From: Porphyrobacter sp.
GTDB taxonomy: Bacteria; Pseudomonadota; Alphaproteobacteria; Sphingomonadales; Sphingomonadaceae
NCBI GenBank assembly: GCA_016125555.1
Contig: WGLN01000011.1
Coordinates: forward strand, 422,960 to 486,959
DNA length: 64,000 nucleotides
Direction: 5' to 3'
The position numbers and the translations under genes are program-made. How positions within the stretch are numbered: position 1 is the stretch's first letter; every line of letters starts with the position of its first letter. The notes under the pieces are model-generated. The model did no database searches. It had not been told where the DNA came from and saw nothing but the letters and a program-made list of their open reading frames with translations. Shown here piece after piece: positions 33,424-41,477 of this stretch.

Positions 33424-34770
33424 ATGACACGAATGATCAATGCGCGGACCGCCCTGATGGCGGCCATGATGGCGATGGCCCTGACCGGCTGCAAGGGCGG
33501 CCTGTTCGGCGGCAGCGGCCCCAAGACCACGCCCACCGTCGGCAACCGGATGCCGATCCTCTCGCGGATCGAGAGCGGCGCCGAGGTCGATCCGGCGCTT
33601 GCCGGGATCAGCGTCGTCCTGCCCCCGCCGCAAACCAATGCCGAATGGGCGCAGGCCGGCGGCTCGGCGAGCAAGTCCTATGGCCACCTCGCGCTGGCCG
33701 AGAACCCGTCGCGCGTCTGGACCGCGCAGATCGCCGGTTCGAGCAATCGCGAGCGGCTCGCCGCCGCCCCGGTGATCGGCGGCGACAAGCTCTTCGCCGA
33801 AGGCACCGACGGCACCATCAACGCCTTCGACCGCAAGACCGGCGCGCGGATTTGGACCCATGCCGATCGCGATCTCACCAAGGACCAGGCCCCCTCGGCC
33901 TTCGGCGGCGGGGTGAGCTACGACAACGGCCGGCTTTACGCCACCAACGGCGTCGGCGAGGTCAGCGCGCTCGACGCGGACACCGGCGAGGTTCTGTGGA
34001 AGGTGACGCCCGCAGGCCCGCTGCGCGGCTCGCCCACCATCGCCTTCGGGCAGATCTTCGTGATGACCCAGGACAACCAGATCATCGCGCTCAAGACCGA
34101 GGACGGATCGCTGGTGTGGGACGAAAGCGGTTCGGCCACCCAGTCGGGCGTGTTCGGCGTCGCTGCGCCTGCCGCCGGGCAGGGCACCGTGATCGCCGGC
34201 TATTCGAGCGGGGAACTCACCGCCTACCGTTACGAGAACGGCCGCACGCTGTGGTCGGACGCGTTGGCGCGCACCAACATCTCGACCACCGTGGGCTCGA
34301 TCACCGACATCGATGCCGATCCGATCATCGATTCGGGCCGCGTCTATGCGCTCGGGCAGGGCGGGCGCATGGCCGCCTACGAACTGGTCACCGGCCAGCG
34401 CATCTGGGAATTGAACCTCGCCGGCATCTCCACCCCGGCGGTCGCGGGGGAGTGGATCTTCACCCTCACCGACGATGCGCGCCTGCTCGCCATCGCCCGC
34501 TCCTCGGGCCGGGTGCGCTGGATCACCCAGCTGCAACGCTACAAGGACGAAAAGGACAAGAAGGGCCCGATCTTCTGGACCGGCCCGGTGCTCGCCGGCG
34601 GCCAGCTGTGGGTGGCGAGCTCGCGCGGCGAGGTGTGGAAGGTGAGCGCGGGCGAAGGCTCGGCGCAGCTCTTCACAGACCTCGGCGAATCCGTGAGCCT
34701 CGCGCCGGTGGTTGCCGACGGCTATCTCTACATCCTCGACGACAGCGGCAAGATTCACGCCTGGCGCTGA
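33424..34770 (+). CDS. bamB: Outer membrane assembly lipoprotein BamB
   Basis: 448 residues. The signal peptide ends in the lipobox LTGC (Cys23), so the mature protein is anchored to the inner leaflet of the outer membrane. The rest is a beta-propeller of PQQ-like repeats with recurring GxLYAxxxxGxVxALDxxTGxxxW patterns, for example LYATNGVGEVSALDADTGEV near residue 175. BamB supports insertion of outer membrane proteins with BamA. In many alphaproteobacteria der follows; here an unrelated membrane protein gene does. Confidence 0.94.
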   Translation: MTRMINARTALMAAMMAMALTGCKGGLFGGSGPKTTPTVGNRMPILSRIESGAEVDPALAGISVVLPPPQTNAEWAQAGGSASKSYGHLALAENPSRVWTAQIAGSSNRERLAAAPVIGGDKLFAEGTDGTINAFDRKTGARIWTHADRDLTKDQAPSAFGGGVSYDNGRLYATNGVGEVSALDADTGEVLWKVTPAGPLRGSPTIAFGQIFVMTQDNQIIALKTEDGSLVWDESGSATQSGVFGVAAPAAGQGTVIAGYSSGELTAYRYENGRTLWSDALARTNISTTVGSITDIDADPIIDSGRVYALGQGGRMAAYELVTGQRIWELNLAGISTPAVAGEWIFTLTDDARLLAIARSSGRVRWITQLQRYKDEKDKKGPIFWTGPVLAGGQLWVASSRGEVWKVSAGEGSAQLFTDLGESVSLAPVVADGYLYILDDSGKIHAWR

Positions 34771-34805
34771 GGCGCGCCGAGCCGGGGAGGGGCTGTTAAC
34801 CCTTC

Positions 34806-34818
34806 CGCGTTAAACGCG
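34806..34818. other. Inverted repeat CGCGTT-A-AACGCG before the ICMT-type gene
   Basis: A 6-bp perfect inverted repeat with a single central base, ending 8 bases before the ATG at 34827 and touching the likely ribosome-binding site (GAGGG). Too compact to be an RNA hairpin; it may bind a protein or be chance. Confidence 0.3.
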
Positions 34819-34826
34819 AGGGCGTG

Positions 34827-36251
34827 ATGCGCGCGTCCCGTTCGCCCGATGCAGCCGCAAGGCCGTCCCTGCCGCCGAGCCCGCCGCCCAGCGACGTCTC
34901 GGCGGGGGTGGGGCTTGCCGGGCTCGCGGGCCTGTTCGGCTGGATCGCCTTCTGCCGGGCCTTCCCCGCGATTTCCCAGGCACTCGGCTTGTCCGGAGTG
35001 CTGGCGGCCGATCGCGGGGTTCTGTCCGGCCCCTATGCCGCGCTCGCGGCCATGCTGTTCACCGCGCTGCCGATGACGCTGTGGTCGGTTCTGGTCGACA
35101 AGGTCCACCGCCGCCCCTCGACGGGGCTCGACTGGTCGCTGCGCCGCCCGCTCGCCCAAAGCCTGCCGTTCACGGTCGTCAAGCTTTCGGGCCTGTGGGC
35201 GACCTGGGCGATCCTGGCCGCCTTCTATGGTCTCGCGCGGTGGTACTGGAGCGGGTCGTATCTTTTCGCGATGGAGGTGCTGACCGCCGCGGCAATCCCG
35301 CTGGTGGCGCTCTCGATCCCCTATGTCATCTGGCTCGACCGCCACATGGAGGAACCGCGCGACGGCGCCTGGCATTTCGGCGCCTTCGTGCTCGGCCTCG
35401 GGGTGATCGGCCGCGAGGGCTGGGAGGCTGGGCAGATCGCGAGGCACTGGCGCGCGTGGGCGATCAAGGGCTTCTTCGGCGCCTTCATGATCTCGATCCT
35501 CCCGCCCGGCTTCGCGCAGGTGGTCGAGGCCGATCCGGCGCGGCTGATCGGCGATCCGGTCGGTTTTATCACGACGCTGGTGACCTTGCTGTTCGTCATC
35601 GACGTGCAGATCGGCACCGTCGGCTACCTGCTGACGCTGCGCCCGCTCGATTCGCACATCCGTTCGGGCAATCCGCTGCTCGCCGGCTGGCTGGCGGCGC
35701 TGCTGTGCTATCCGCCCTTCGTGTGGGGCCTTATCGGCCCGGACAATCAGGTGCTGAGCTACGAGGTCGGCACTGCGGGCTGGGCGCACTGGTTCGCAGG
35801 CCATCCGGCGCTGTTGTGGGCGTGGGGCGGGGTGCTGGTGATGCTCACCGGCATCTACGCCTGGGCGACGGTCGCCTTCGGGATCCGCTTCTCGAATCTC
35901 ACCTATCGCGGCGTGCTGACCCACGGACCCTACCGCTTCACCCGCCACCCGGCCTACCTGTCGAAGAACCTGTTCTGGTGGGCCTCGGTGCTGCCCTTCC
36001 TCGTCGTGAGCGGATCGCTGGCCGACGCGGTGCGCAACAGCGTGTTCCTGCTCGCGGTCAACGCGATCTACTACTGGCGCGCGCGGACCGAGGAGGCGCA
36101 CTTGCTGGCCGAGGATTCCAAATATCGCGAATACCACGCGTGGATGGAGCGGCACGGGCTCATCACCGCGCCGCTCGCCCGGCTGAAGCGCCTTGTTGCC
36201 GGTGCGCCGCGCGCCGCCGATCCGGCAGGAGAAGCCTTCCCCGCCGAATAG
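34827..36251 (+). CDS. Polytopic membrane protein with ICMT-type methyltransferase domain
   Basis: 474 residues with about ten hydrophobic helices. The C-terminal third carries the isoprenylcysteine carboxyl methyltransferase/phospholipid methyltransferase signature: LTHGPYRFTRHPAYLSKNLF (near residue 368) and RARTEEAHLLAEDSKYREY (near 420), which bind AdoMet. The N-terminal two thirds is an extra membrane module I do not recognise. The substrate is unknown. I prefer the ATG at 34827 to the GTG directly before it. It takes the place where der is common after bamB. Confidence 0.82.
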   Translation: MRASRSPDAAARPSLPPSPPPSDVSAGVGLAGLAGLFGWIAFCRAFPAISQALGLSGVLAADRGVLSGPYAALAAMLFTALPMTLWSVLVDKVHRRPSTGLDWSLRRPLAQSLPFTVVKLSGLWATWAILAAFYGLARWYWSGSYLFAMEVLTAAAIPLVALSIPYVIWLDRHMEEPRDGAWHFGAFVLGLGVIGREGWEAGQIARHWRAWAIKGFFGAFMISILPPGFAQVVEADPARLIGDPVGFITTLVTLLFVIDVQIGTVGYLLTLRPLDSHIRSGNPLLAGWLAALLCYPPFVWGLIGPDNQVLSYEVGTAGWAHWFAGHPALLWAWGGVLVMLTGIYAWATVAFGIRFSNLTYRGVLTHGPYRFTRHPAYLSKNLFWWASVLPFLVVSGSLADAVRNSVFLLAVNAIYYWRARTEEAHLLAEDSKYREYHAWMERHGLITAPLARLKRLVAGAPRAADPAGEAFPAE

Positions 36252-36255
36252 CGGC

Positions 36256-36558
36256 TCACATCACCGGCGTGCCGTCGTCGGTCGGGTACTTGAGCGCCTC
36301 GACGATCTTCACATCGAGCCCGGCGATCGCTGCGCCGAAGGCGGCCATGTGGGGCGTGGCGAAATGCGCCGCGAGCGCGGCATCATCCCGCCACTTCTCG
36401 ACGATGTGGAGCACGTTCGGCTGCAGCACGTCCTGCGTGAAGGCATAGGCGATGCAGCCTTCCTCGGCGTTCGAGGCCGCCACCATGTCGGCGATCGCGG
36501 CCTTGGCGGCCTCCATTGCGCCTTCGCCCACTTCGGCCTTTGCCAGCACGATCAGCAT
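36256..36558 (-). CDS. Antibiotic-biosynthesis-monooxygenase (ABM/YgiN-like) protein
   Basis: 100 residues, a single dimeric ferredoxin-like ABM domain: MLIVLAKAEV as first strand, EEGCIAYAFTQD, HIVEKWRDDAALAAH and FATPHMAAF follow in the usual order. Relatives include quinol monooxygenases and simple dimer proteins without known activity. A strong AAGGGAGAA ribosome-binding site precedes it. It follows gshA by 15 bases on the same strand and is probably cotranscribed, which may hint at a redox role. Confidence 0.85.
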   Translation of the reverse strand: MLIVLAKAEVGEGAMEAAKAAIADMVAASNAEEGCIAYAFTQDVLQPNVLHIVEKWRDDAALAAHFATPHMAAFGAAIAGLDVKIVEALKYPTDDGTPVM

Positions 36559-36573
36559 GGTATTCTCCCTTTC

Positions 36574-37944
36574 TCAGAACGATTGTTCGTAGACGCGGGT
36601 GATGTCGCCGTTCCATTCCCCGTGATAGGCGTCGAGCAGTCGCTGTGCGGGGACCTTGCCGCTCGCGACGATCTCGTCGAGCGTGTCGAGGAAGCCGGTC
36701 TCGTTATCGCCGGACGAATTGAGCCGCGCACGCGCCGCCAGCCCGCGGTGCGCGATCTTCAGCGCCTCGCGCCCGAGATCGCGCAAGGTGCCGCCACCCG
36801 GCACCGGCGCATCGAGTGCCAGCTTCGGCGCGGCGCTTCGCAGCGCTTCGCGTTCCTCCATGCTCCAGTGCTTGACGAGATCCCATGCCGCATCAAGCGC
36901 GGTCTGGTCGTAGAGCAGGCCGACCCAGAAGGCGGGCAGGGCGCAGATCCGGCTCCACGGTCCGCCATCGGCGCCGCGCATCTCGAGGAAGCTCTTGAGG
37001 CGCACCTCGGGGAAGGCGGTGGAGAGGTGATCCCACCAGTCGCTCTGGGTCGGGCGTTCGCCGGGCAGGACCGAAAGCTTTCCATCGAGGAAATCGCGGA
37101 AGGAAAGCCCTGCCGCGTCGATATATTTCCCGTCGCGGAAGACGAAATACATCGGCACGTCGAGCATGTATTCGGCCCAGCGGCCATAGCCGAAGCCTTC
37201 CTCGAAGACGAAAGGCAGCATCCCCGTGCGCGCCGGATCGGTGTCCGACCAGATGTGCGAACGATAGGACAGGAAGCCGTTGGGCTTGCCTTCGGTAAAG
37301 GGCGAATTGGCGAAGAGCGCGGTCGCCAGCGGTTGCAGCGCGAGGCCGACGCGGAACTTCTTCACCATGTCGGCTTCTGAGGAATAGTCGAGATTGACCT
37401 GGATCGTGCAGGTCCGCAGCATCATGTCGAGGCCCATGCTGCCCACCCGCGGCATGTGCCTGAGCATGATGTCGTAGCGGCCCTTGGGCATGATCGGCAG
37501 TTCGTCGCGGCGCTTGTCGGGCCACATCCCGAGCCCGAGGTAGCCCACGCCGCATGTCTCGCCCACGGCCTTGACCTGTTCGAGGTGTCGACCGGTTTCG
37601 GCGCAGGTCTGGTGGAGGTTTTCCAGCGGCGCGCCCGAAAGTTCGAGCTGTCCCGCCGGTTCGAGGCTGATCGCCCCGTCCGCGCCCTTGAGCGCGATGA
37701 CGTTCCCGCCTTCCTCGACCGGCGTCCAGCCGAACCCTTCCAGCCCTTTCAGCAGATCGCGGATGCCGCAGGGTTCGTCATAGGAGGGCGCGCGGTGATC
37801 GGACCGCTTGTAGACGAGCTTCTCGTGCTCGGTGCCGATGCGCCAGTCGGCGGGCGGCTTCTCGCCCTTGATCATCGGCGCGACCAGCTGGTCGAAGCTC
37901 TCGATGATCGGATCGTCGGCAGTGGAAGCTTCGCGTGTGCTCAT
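36574..37944 (-). CDS. gshA: Glutamate-cysteine ligase (GCS2, alphaproteobacterial/plant type)
   Basis: 456 residues. First enzyme of glutathione synthesis, joining glutamate and cysteine with ATP. It belongs to the plant/alphaproteobacterial group: RIGTEHEKL near residue 36, EPAGQLELSGAPL near 95, GMWPDKRRDELPIMPKGRY, MLRTCTIQVNLDY near 175 with the substrate-site residues, and GYGRWAEYMLDVPMYF near 250. I chose the ATG at 37944 with a GAGAGGG-type site upstream; the earlier ATG adds residues unlike the family. Confidence 0.95.
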   Translation of the reverse strand: MSTREASTADDPIIESFDQLVAPMIKGEKPPADWRIGTEHEKLVYKRSDHRAPSYDEPCGIRDLLKGLEGFGWTPVEEGGNVIALKGADGAISLEPAGQLELSGAPLENLHQTCAETGRHLEQVKAVGETCGVGYLGLGMWPDKRRDELPIMPKGRYDIMLRHMPRVGSMGLDMMLRTCTIQVNLDYSSEADMVKKFRVGLALQPLATALFANSPFTEGKPNGFLSYRSHIWSDTDPARTGMLPFVFEEGFGYGRWAEYMLDVPMYFVFRDGKYIDAAGLSFRDFLDGKLSVLPGERPTQSDWWDHLSTAFPEVRLKSFLEMRGADGGPWSRICALPAFWVGLLYDQTALDAAWDLVKHWSMEEREALRSAAPKLALDAPVPGGGTLRDLGREALKIAHRGLAARARLNSSGDNETGFLDTLDEIVASGKVPAQRLLDAYHGEWNGDITRVYEQSF

Positions 37945-38052
37945 CGAAAGAGGCCCTCTCTGGTCGGTGGCCTTAGAAAACCGATCTGGCGGTGGGAAGG
38001 GCAATTCGCACTTGTGCAGGGCTCTTGGGGTTCGGACGAGGTGCGGTGCAGG

Positions 38053-38799
38053 TTACCAGTCGCCGGCCCGTGCCATCCACACCGCGAGCGCGGCGAGCGC
38101 GGCGGTCTCGCCCCTCAGGATGCGCGGGCCGAGGCTGATGGGGCGTGCCCGGGGATGGGCACGGATGGTCGCGCGCTCGGCATCGTCGAAGCCGCCTTCC
38201 GGGCCGGTGAGGATCGCCGCAGGTGCGCCCTTGCAGGCGGCGAAAGCGGCAGCGGCGGGCTCGCCGCCCTCCTCGTCGGCGAAGAACAGTGCGCGCTCCT
38301 CGGGCCAGTCCGCCAGCAAGGCATCGAGTTTCACCGGCGCGGCGAGGGCAGGGAGCGCGGTGCGGGCGCATTGTTCGGCCGCCTCGGTGGTGATCGTGCG
38401 GGCGCGCTCCATGTTGAGCTTGTCGGCGACGCAGCGGCGGGTGAGGACCGGGGCGATGCGGGCGGCGCCGAGCTCGGTCGCCTTCTCCAGCACGAGGTCG
38501 AAGCGGTCCTTCTTGAGCAGGGCAGGGCAGAGCCACAGGTCGGGCACGGCCTCGCGCTCGCGAAGCTTCTCGGCCACCTCCAGCACGACGTCGCGCTTGC
38601 CCACCTCTCGGGCCTGCGCTGCCCATTCGCCGGTCGCATCGTCGCACAGGATCACCGTGTCGCCCTCGCGCAGGCGCATCACCTTGCCGAGATAATGCGC
38701 CTGCGGGCCATCGAGCGCGACAGTCTGACCGGCGGCGAGTTCGCCGGGCACGAACAGGCGCGGGGCGCTCTTGGGGGGCCAGGCGGGGGTTGCGGGCAT
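38053..38799 (-). CDS. rsmE: 16S rRNA (uracil1498-N3)-methyltransferase
   Basis: 248-residue SPOUT-fold enzyme. The N-terminal PUA-like part starts PRLFVPGELA and contains HYLGKVMRLREGD; the C-terminal knot carries the AdoMet-binding motifs GPEGGF (199-204) and LGPRILRGETA (223-233). It methylates U1498 of 16S rRNA in the assembled small subunit. It lies upstream of gshA on the same strand with a 108-base gap, and is divergent from ubiA (39 bases between starts). Confidence 0.95.
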   Translation of the reverse strand: MPATPAWPPKSAPRLFVPGELAAGQTVALDGPQAHYLGKVMRLREGDTVILCDDATGEWAAQAREVGKRDVVLEVAEKLREREAVPDLWLCPALLKKDRFDLVLEKATELGAARIAPVLTRRCVADKLNMERARTITTEAAEQCARTALPALAAPVKLDALLADWPEERALFFADEEGGEPAAAAFAACKGAPAAILTGPEGGFDDAERATIRAHPRARPISLGPRILRGETAALAALAVWMARAGDW

Positions 38800-38838
38800 G
38801 GCTTTGCACTAGGCCTTCGCCCGGCTAGAGCGCAAGCG

Positions 38839-39741
38839 ATGACCGAGCACATCGTCCCCGATAGCGAACACCGCTCGCTGGTCGAGCGCCTGCCGCAGCT
38901 TCCGCGCGACCTTGCGCTGCTGGCGCGGTTCGACCGGCCGATCGGCTGGTGGCTGCTCTACTGGCCCTGCGTCTTCGGGGTCTGGCTGGCAGGCGCGGGA
39001 GCGCAATGGGCGCTGCTCGGCTGGCTGCTGCTCGGCAGCATCGCGATGCGCGGCGCCGGGTGCGTCTACAACGACATCGTCGATGCCGATCTCGACGCCC
39101 GCGTCGCGCGCACCGCGGCGCGCCCGATCGCCAGCGGGCGGGTGTCGAAGCGGGTGGCCTGGGGCTGGCTGGTCAGCCTGTGCCTCGTCGGCCTCGTCGT
39201 GCTGCTGCAACTGCGCTGGCAGGCGCAAGTCGTGGCGCTCGGCAGCCTCGCGCTGGTCGCCGCCTATCCCTTCATGAAGCGCATCACCTGGTGGCCGCAG
39301 GCGTGGCTCGGGATGGTGTTTACCTGGGGCCTGCCGGTGGCCTGGGCGGAGCTGCGCTGGGACAACTGGGACGCGCTCGCGGCGCTTTATGCCGGGTGCA
39401 TCTGCTGGGTGATCGGCTACGACACGATCTACGCCCTGCAGGACCGGGAGGACGATGCGATGGTCGGCATCCGCTCCTCGGCGCTGGCCATGGGCGCGCG
39501 GGTGCGGGTGGGAATCGCGGGTTTCTATGCAGGGGCAATAGTCCTGTGGGGATTGGGCTTCTGGCTCTACCGCCCCGATCCGCTGGCGCTCGCCGCGCTG
39601 CTGCCGGTGGCGGGGCATCTCGTCTGGCAGGTGGCGAGCCTCGACGCCGGAGACCCGGCGAACCCGCTCGAGCGCTTCCGCTCGAACCGCTGGGCCGGGG
39701 CGCTGATGGCGGCGGCGTGCTTCGTCGTCGGGAACGCCTGA
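38839..39741 (+). CDS. ubiA: 4-hydroxybenzoate polyprenyltransferase
   Basis: 300-residue membrane enzyme that adds the polyprenyl tail to 4-hydroxybenzoate in ubiquinone synthesis. The first Asp-rich motif NDIVDADLD (78-86) and the second YDTIYALQDREDD (near 200) bind Mg-diphosphate, with eight or nine hydrophobic helices around them. MRGAGCVYND and RPIASGRVS are UbiA-typical. It supplies the quinone for the oxidase chain encoded earlier in the window. The next gene starts one base after its stop. Confidence 0.94.
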   Translation: MTEHIVPDSEHRSLVERLPQLPRDLALLARFDRPIGWWLLYWPCVFGVWLAGAGAQWALLGWLLLGSIAMRGAGCVYNDIVDADLDARVARTAARPIASGRVSKRVAWGWLVSLCLVGLVVLLQLRWQAQVVALGSLALVAAYPFMKRITWWPQAWLGMVFTWGLPVAWAELRWDNWDALAALYAGCICWVIGYDTIYALQDREDDAMVGIRSSALAMGARVRVGIAGFYAGAIVLWGLGFWLYRPDPLALAALLPVAGHLVWQVASLDAGDPANPLERFRSNRWAGALMAAACFVVGNA

Positions 39742-39742
39742 T

Positions 39743-40372
39743 ATGTGCAACCTCTACCGCATGACCAAGAACGCGAACGAGGTCGCCGCGTGGTTCGATG
39801 CGGTGGAGGCGGCGGGCGGCGCCAATTTCGGCGCGGAGGTCTATCCCGGCTATCCCGGTCTCGTGGTCGCCTCAGGCGAGGTGCGGGCGATGACCTGGGG
39901 TTTCCCGCTGGTGTTGAAAGGGGCGAAGGGCCAGCCGCTCAAGCCCAAGCCGGTCAACAACGCGCGTACCGACAAGCTCGGCACCTTCTTCTGGCGCCAT
40001 TCCTTCGCGGAGCGGCGCTGCCTCATCCCGCTCACCGGCTGGGCCGAGGCGCAAGGGGCGAAGGGCAGCATGACCCGCACCTGGCTCTCGCTCCCCGACA
40101 CGCCGCTGTTCGCGGCGGCGGGCGTGTGGCGGCCATCGGACGAGTGGGGCGCGTGCTATTCCATGGTGATGACCGATAGCGCCGGCTGCGAGGCCGAGAC
40201 GGTGCATGAACGCATGCCGGTGCTGCTTGCGCCCGAGGACTACGCGGGCTGGGTCTCGGCACCCCCCGAGGAGGCGCTCGCCCTGTGCCGGCGATGGGAA
40301 GGGCGGCTCGTTATCGACCGAACGGACGAGCCGTGGGCGAAGGGATCGGCCGTCCAGAAAGCCCTGTTCTGA
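39743..40372 (+). CDS. SRAP/YedK-type abasic-site DNA-protein crosslinking protein
   Basis: 209 residues. The catalytic Cys2 stands directly after the initiator Met (MCNLY), which must be removed. Other active-site residues fit YedK: Asn73 in NNARTDK, Glu102 in TGWAEAQ, and His155 in VHERMPVLL. The family (HMCES in eukaryotes) shields abasic sites in single-stranded DNA by a covalent link. The usual GWYEW is GWAEA here. It begins one base after ubiA; no LexA box is visible before it, so any SOS control is not shown. Confidence 0.92.
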   Translation: MCNLYRMTKNANEVAAWFDAVEAAGGANFGAEVYPGYPGLVVASGEVRAMTWGFPLVLKGAKGQPLKPKPVNNARTDKLGTFFWRHSFAERRCLIPLTGWAEAQGAKGSMTRTWLSLPDTPLFAAAGVWRPSDEWGACYSMVMTDSAGCEAETVHERMPVLLAPEDYAGWVSAPPEEALALCRRWEGRLVIDRTDEPWAKGSAVQKALF

Positions 40373-40397
40373 CTGTGTCTAACGAAGATCGGCTCGT

Positions 40398-40781
40398 TCA
40401 TGACGCGCCCTCCTCGTAGCTGACCATCTCGAACTCGATCCCGTCCCAATCGAAGAAGTAGAACCGCCGGCCGGGTTCGTAATCGGCGTGGTTGAAGGGT
40501 TCGAGCCCCGCCGCCTTCACCACCGCTTCGGCCGCGTCGAGATCTTCGACGACCAGCCCGACATGGTTGAGCGGCACCCCCTTGGCGAAGCGTCCGGGCT
40601 TCTCGCCGCGGGTGTAGACTGCAAGATAATCCCGTTCGCCGCCGACGTGGATCGTCTCTCCGCCGAGAAGCGAGGGGCCGCGCCAGCGGATGTGCCAGCC
40701 CATCAGCTTTGCCAGCAGGTCGGCGGATCGTTCGATGTCGCTGACGGTGATGTTGACATGTTCGAGGCGGCCGTGGGGCAT
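40398..40781 (-). CDS. VOC-family (glyoxalase/dioxygenase-like) protein
   Basis: 127 residues, one vicinal-oxygen-chelate module of two beta-alpha-beta-beta-beta units. Candidate metal ligands are His8 (GRLEHVNITV), His73 (PLNHVGLVV) and Glu118 near the end (FEMVSYEEG). It could be a lactoylglutathione lyase-like, dioxygenase-like or resistance protein. It is divergent from soxR, and the SoxR operator lies 76 bases upstream of its start with a near-consensus TTGACC element on its strand, so it is the likely SoxR target. Confidence 0.85.
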   Translation of the reverse strand: MPHGRLEHVNITVSDIERSADLLAKLMGWHIRWRGPSLLGGETIHVGGERDYLAVYTRGEKPGRFAKGVPLNHVGLVVEDLDAAEAVVKAAGLEPFNHADYEPGRRFYFFDWDGIEFEMVSYEEGAS

Positions 40782-40856
40782 GACTCATTCCTTTCCTGCA
40801 AGCTGGCGAAATCCGCGCCTGCGCAGCGCGAATCGCCGGACTTGCCCAAGGTGCAA

Positions 40857-40874
40857 CCTCAAGTTAACTTGAGG
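40857..40874. promoter_or_regulatory. SoxR operator between the VOC gene and soxR
   Basis: CCTCAAGTTAACTTGAGG, an 18-bp perfect palindrome identical to the known SoxR box core. It lies in the 119-base divergent region. On the minus strand TTGACC overlaps its edge, suitable as the -35 of a long-spacer MerR-type promoter for the VOC gene. soxR itself starts 27 bases to the right, so autoregulation is likely too. Confidence 0.93.
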
Positions 40875-40900
40875 TCAAACCGAAAAGCGCGAGGACCCCG

Positions 40901-41350
40901 ATGCGCCGATTGAAGCCGTCCGATTTCATCACCATCGGGGAAGTCGCGCGCCGCACCGGGCTCACCGTCTCGGCGGTGCGCTATTACGAGGAGCGCGGCC
41001 TCGTCGCGCCGCTGCGCACCAACGGCAACCAGCGGCGTTTCCTACGCTCGGACATCCGCCGGCTGAGCTTCATCCTCATCGCCCAGCGGCTCGGCCTGTC
41101 GCTCGGCGAGATCGAGGCGCAGCTTGCCGCGCTTCCGCAGGGCCGCACCCCGACCGCGAAGGACTGGGAGACGATCGCTGCCGCGATCCGCGGCCATATC
41201 GACGCCGGGATCGCCGATCTGGTGCGCACCCGCGAAAGGCTCGACGGCTGTATCGGCTGCGGCTGCCTCAGCCTCTCGCACTGCGCGATCTGGAACCCGC
41301 AGGATGCGCTGGCCGAACAGGGGCCGGGGCCGCGCAAGCTGATGGCCTGA
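40901..41350 (+). CDS. soxR: Redox-sensitive transcriptional activator SoxR
   Basis: 149 residues. The MerR-type helix-turn-helix (TIGEVARRTGLTVSAVRYYEERGL, about 11-34) is followed by the dimer helix and the [2Fe-2S] ligand set Cys117, Cys120, Cys122 and Cys128 in the SoxR signature CIGCGCLSLSHC. Redox-cycling drugs or superoxide oxidise the cluster and switch on promoters with the operator found just upstream. There is no soxS; as in most bacteria other than enterics, SoxR should act directly, here on the divergent VOC gene. Confidence 0.97.
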   Translation: MRRLKPSDFITIGEVARRTGLTVSAVRYYEERGLVAPLRTNGNQRRFLRSDIRRLSFILIAQRLGLSLGEIEAQLAALPQGRTPTAKDWETIAAAIRGHIDAGIADLVRTRERLDGCIGCGCLSLSHCAIWNPQDALAEQGPGPRKLMA

Positions 41351-41477
41351 CCGGCGGCGATGCAGGGGGCGCTTGCAATCCCCGGTCATACCCTGTTCAA
41401 GAGCGGGTCTGCATAAGCGCCGCGCAACCTTGCCCGTGTGCAACGCTGCGCAAGTGACCTGAGAGAGACCGATCCTT

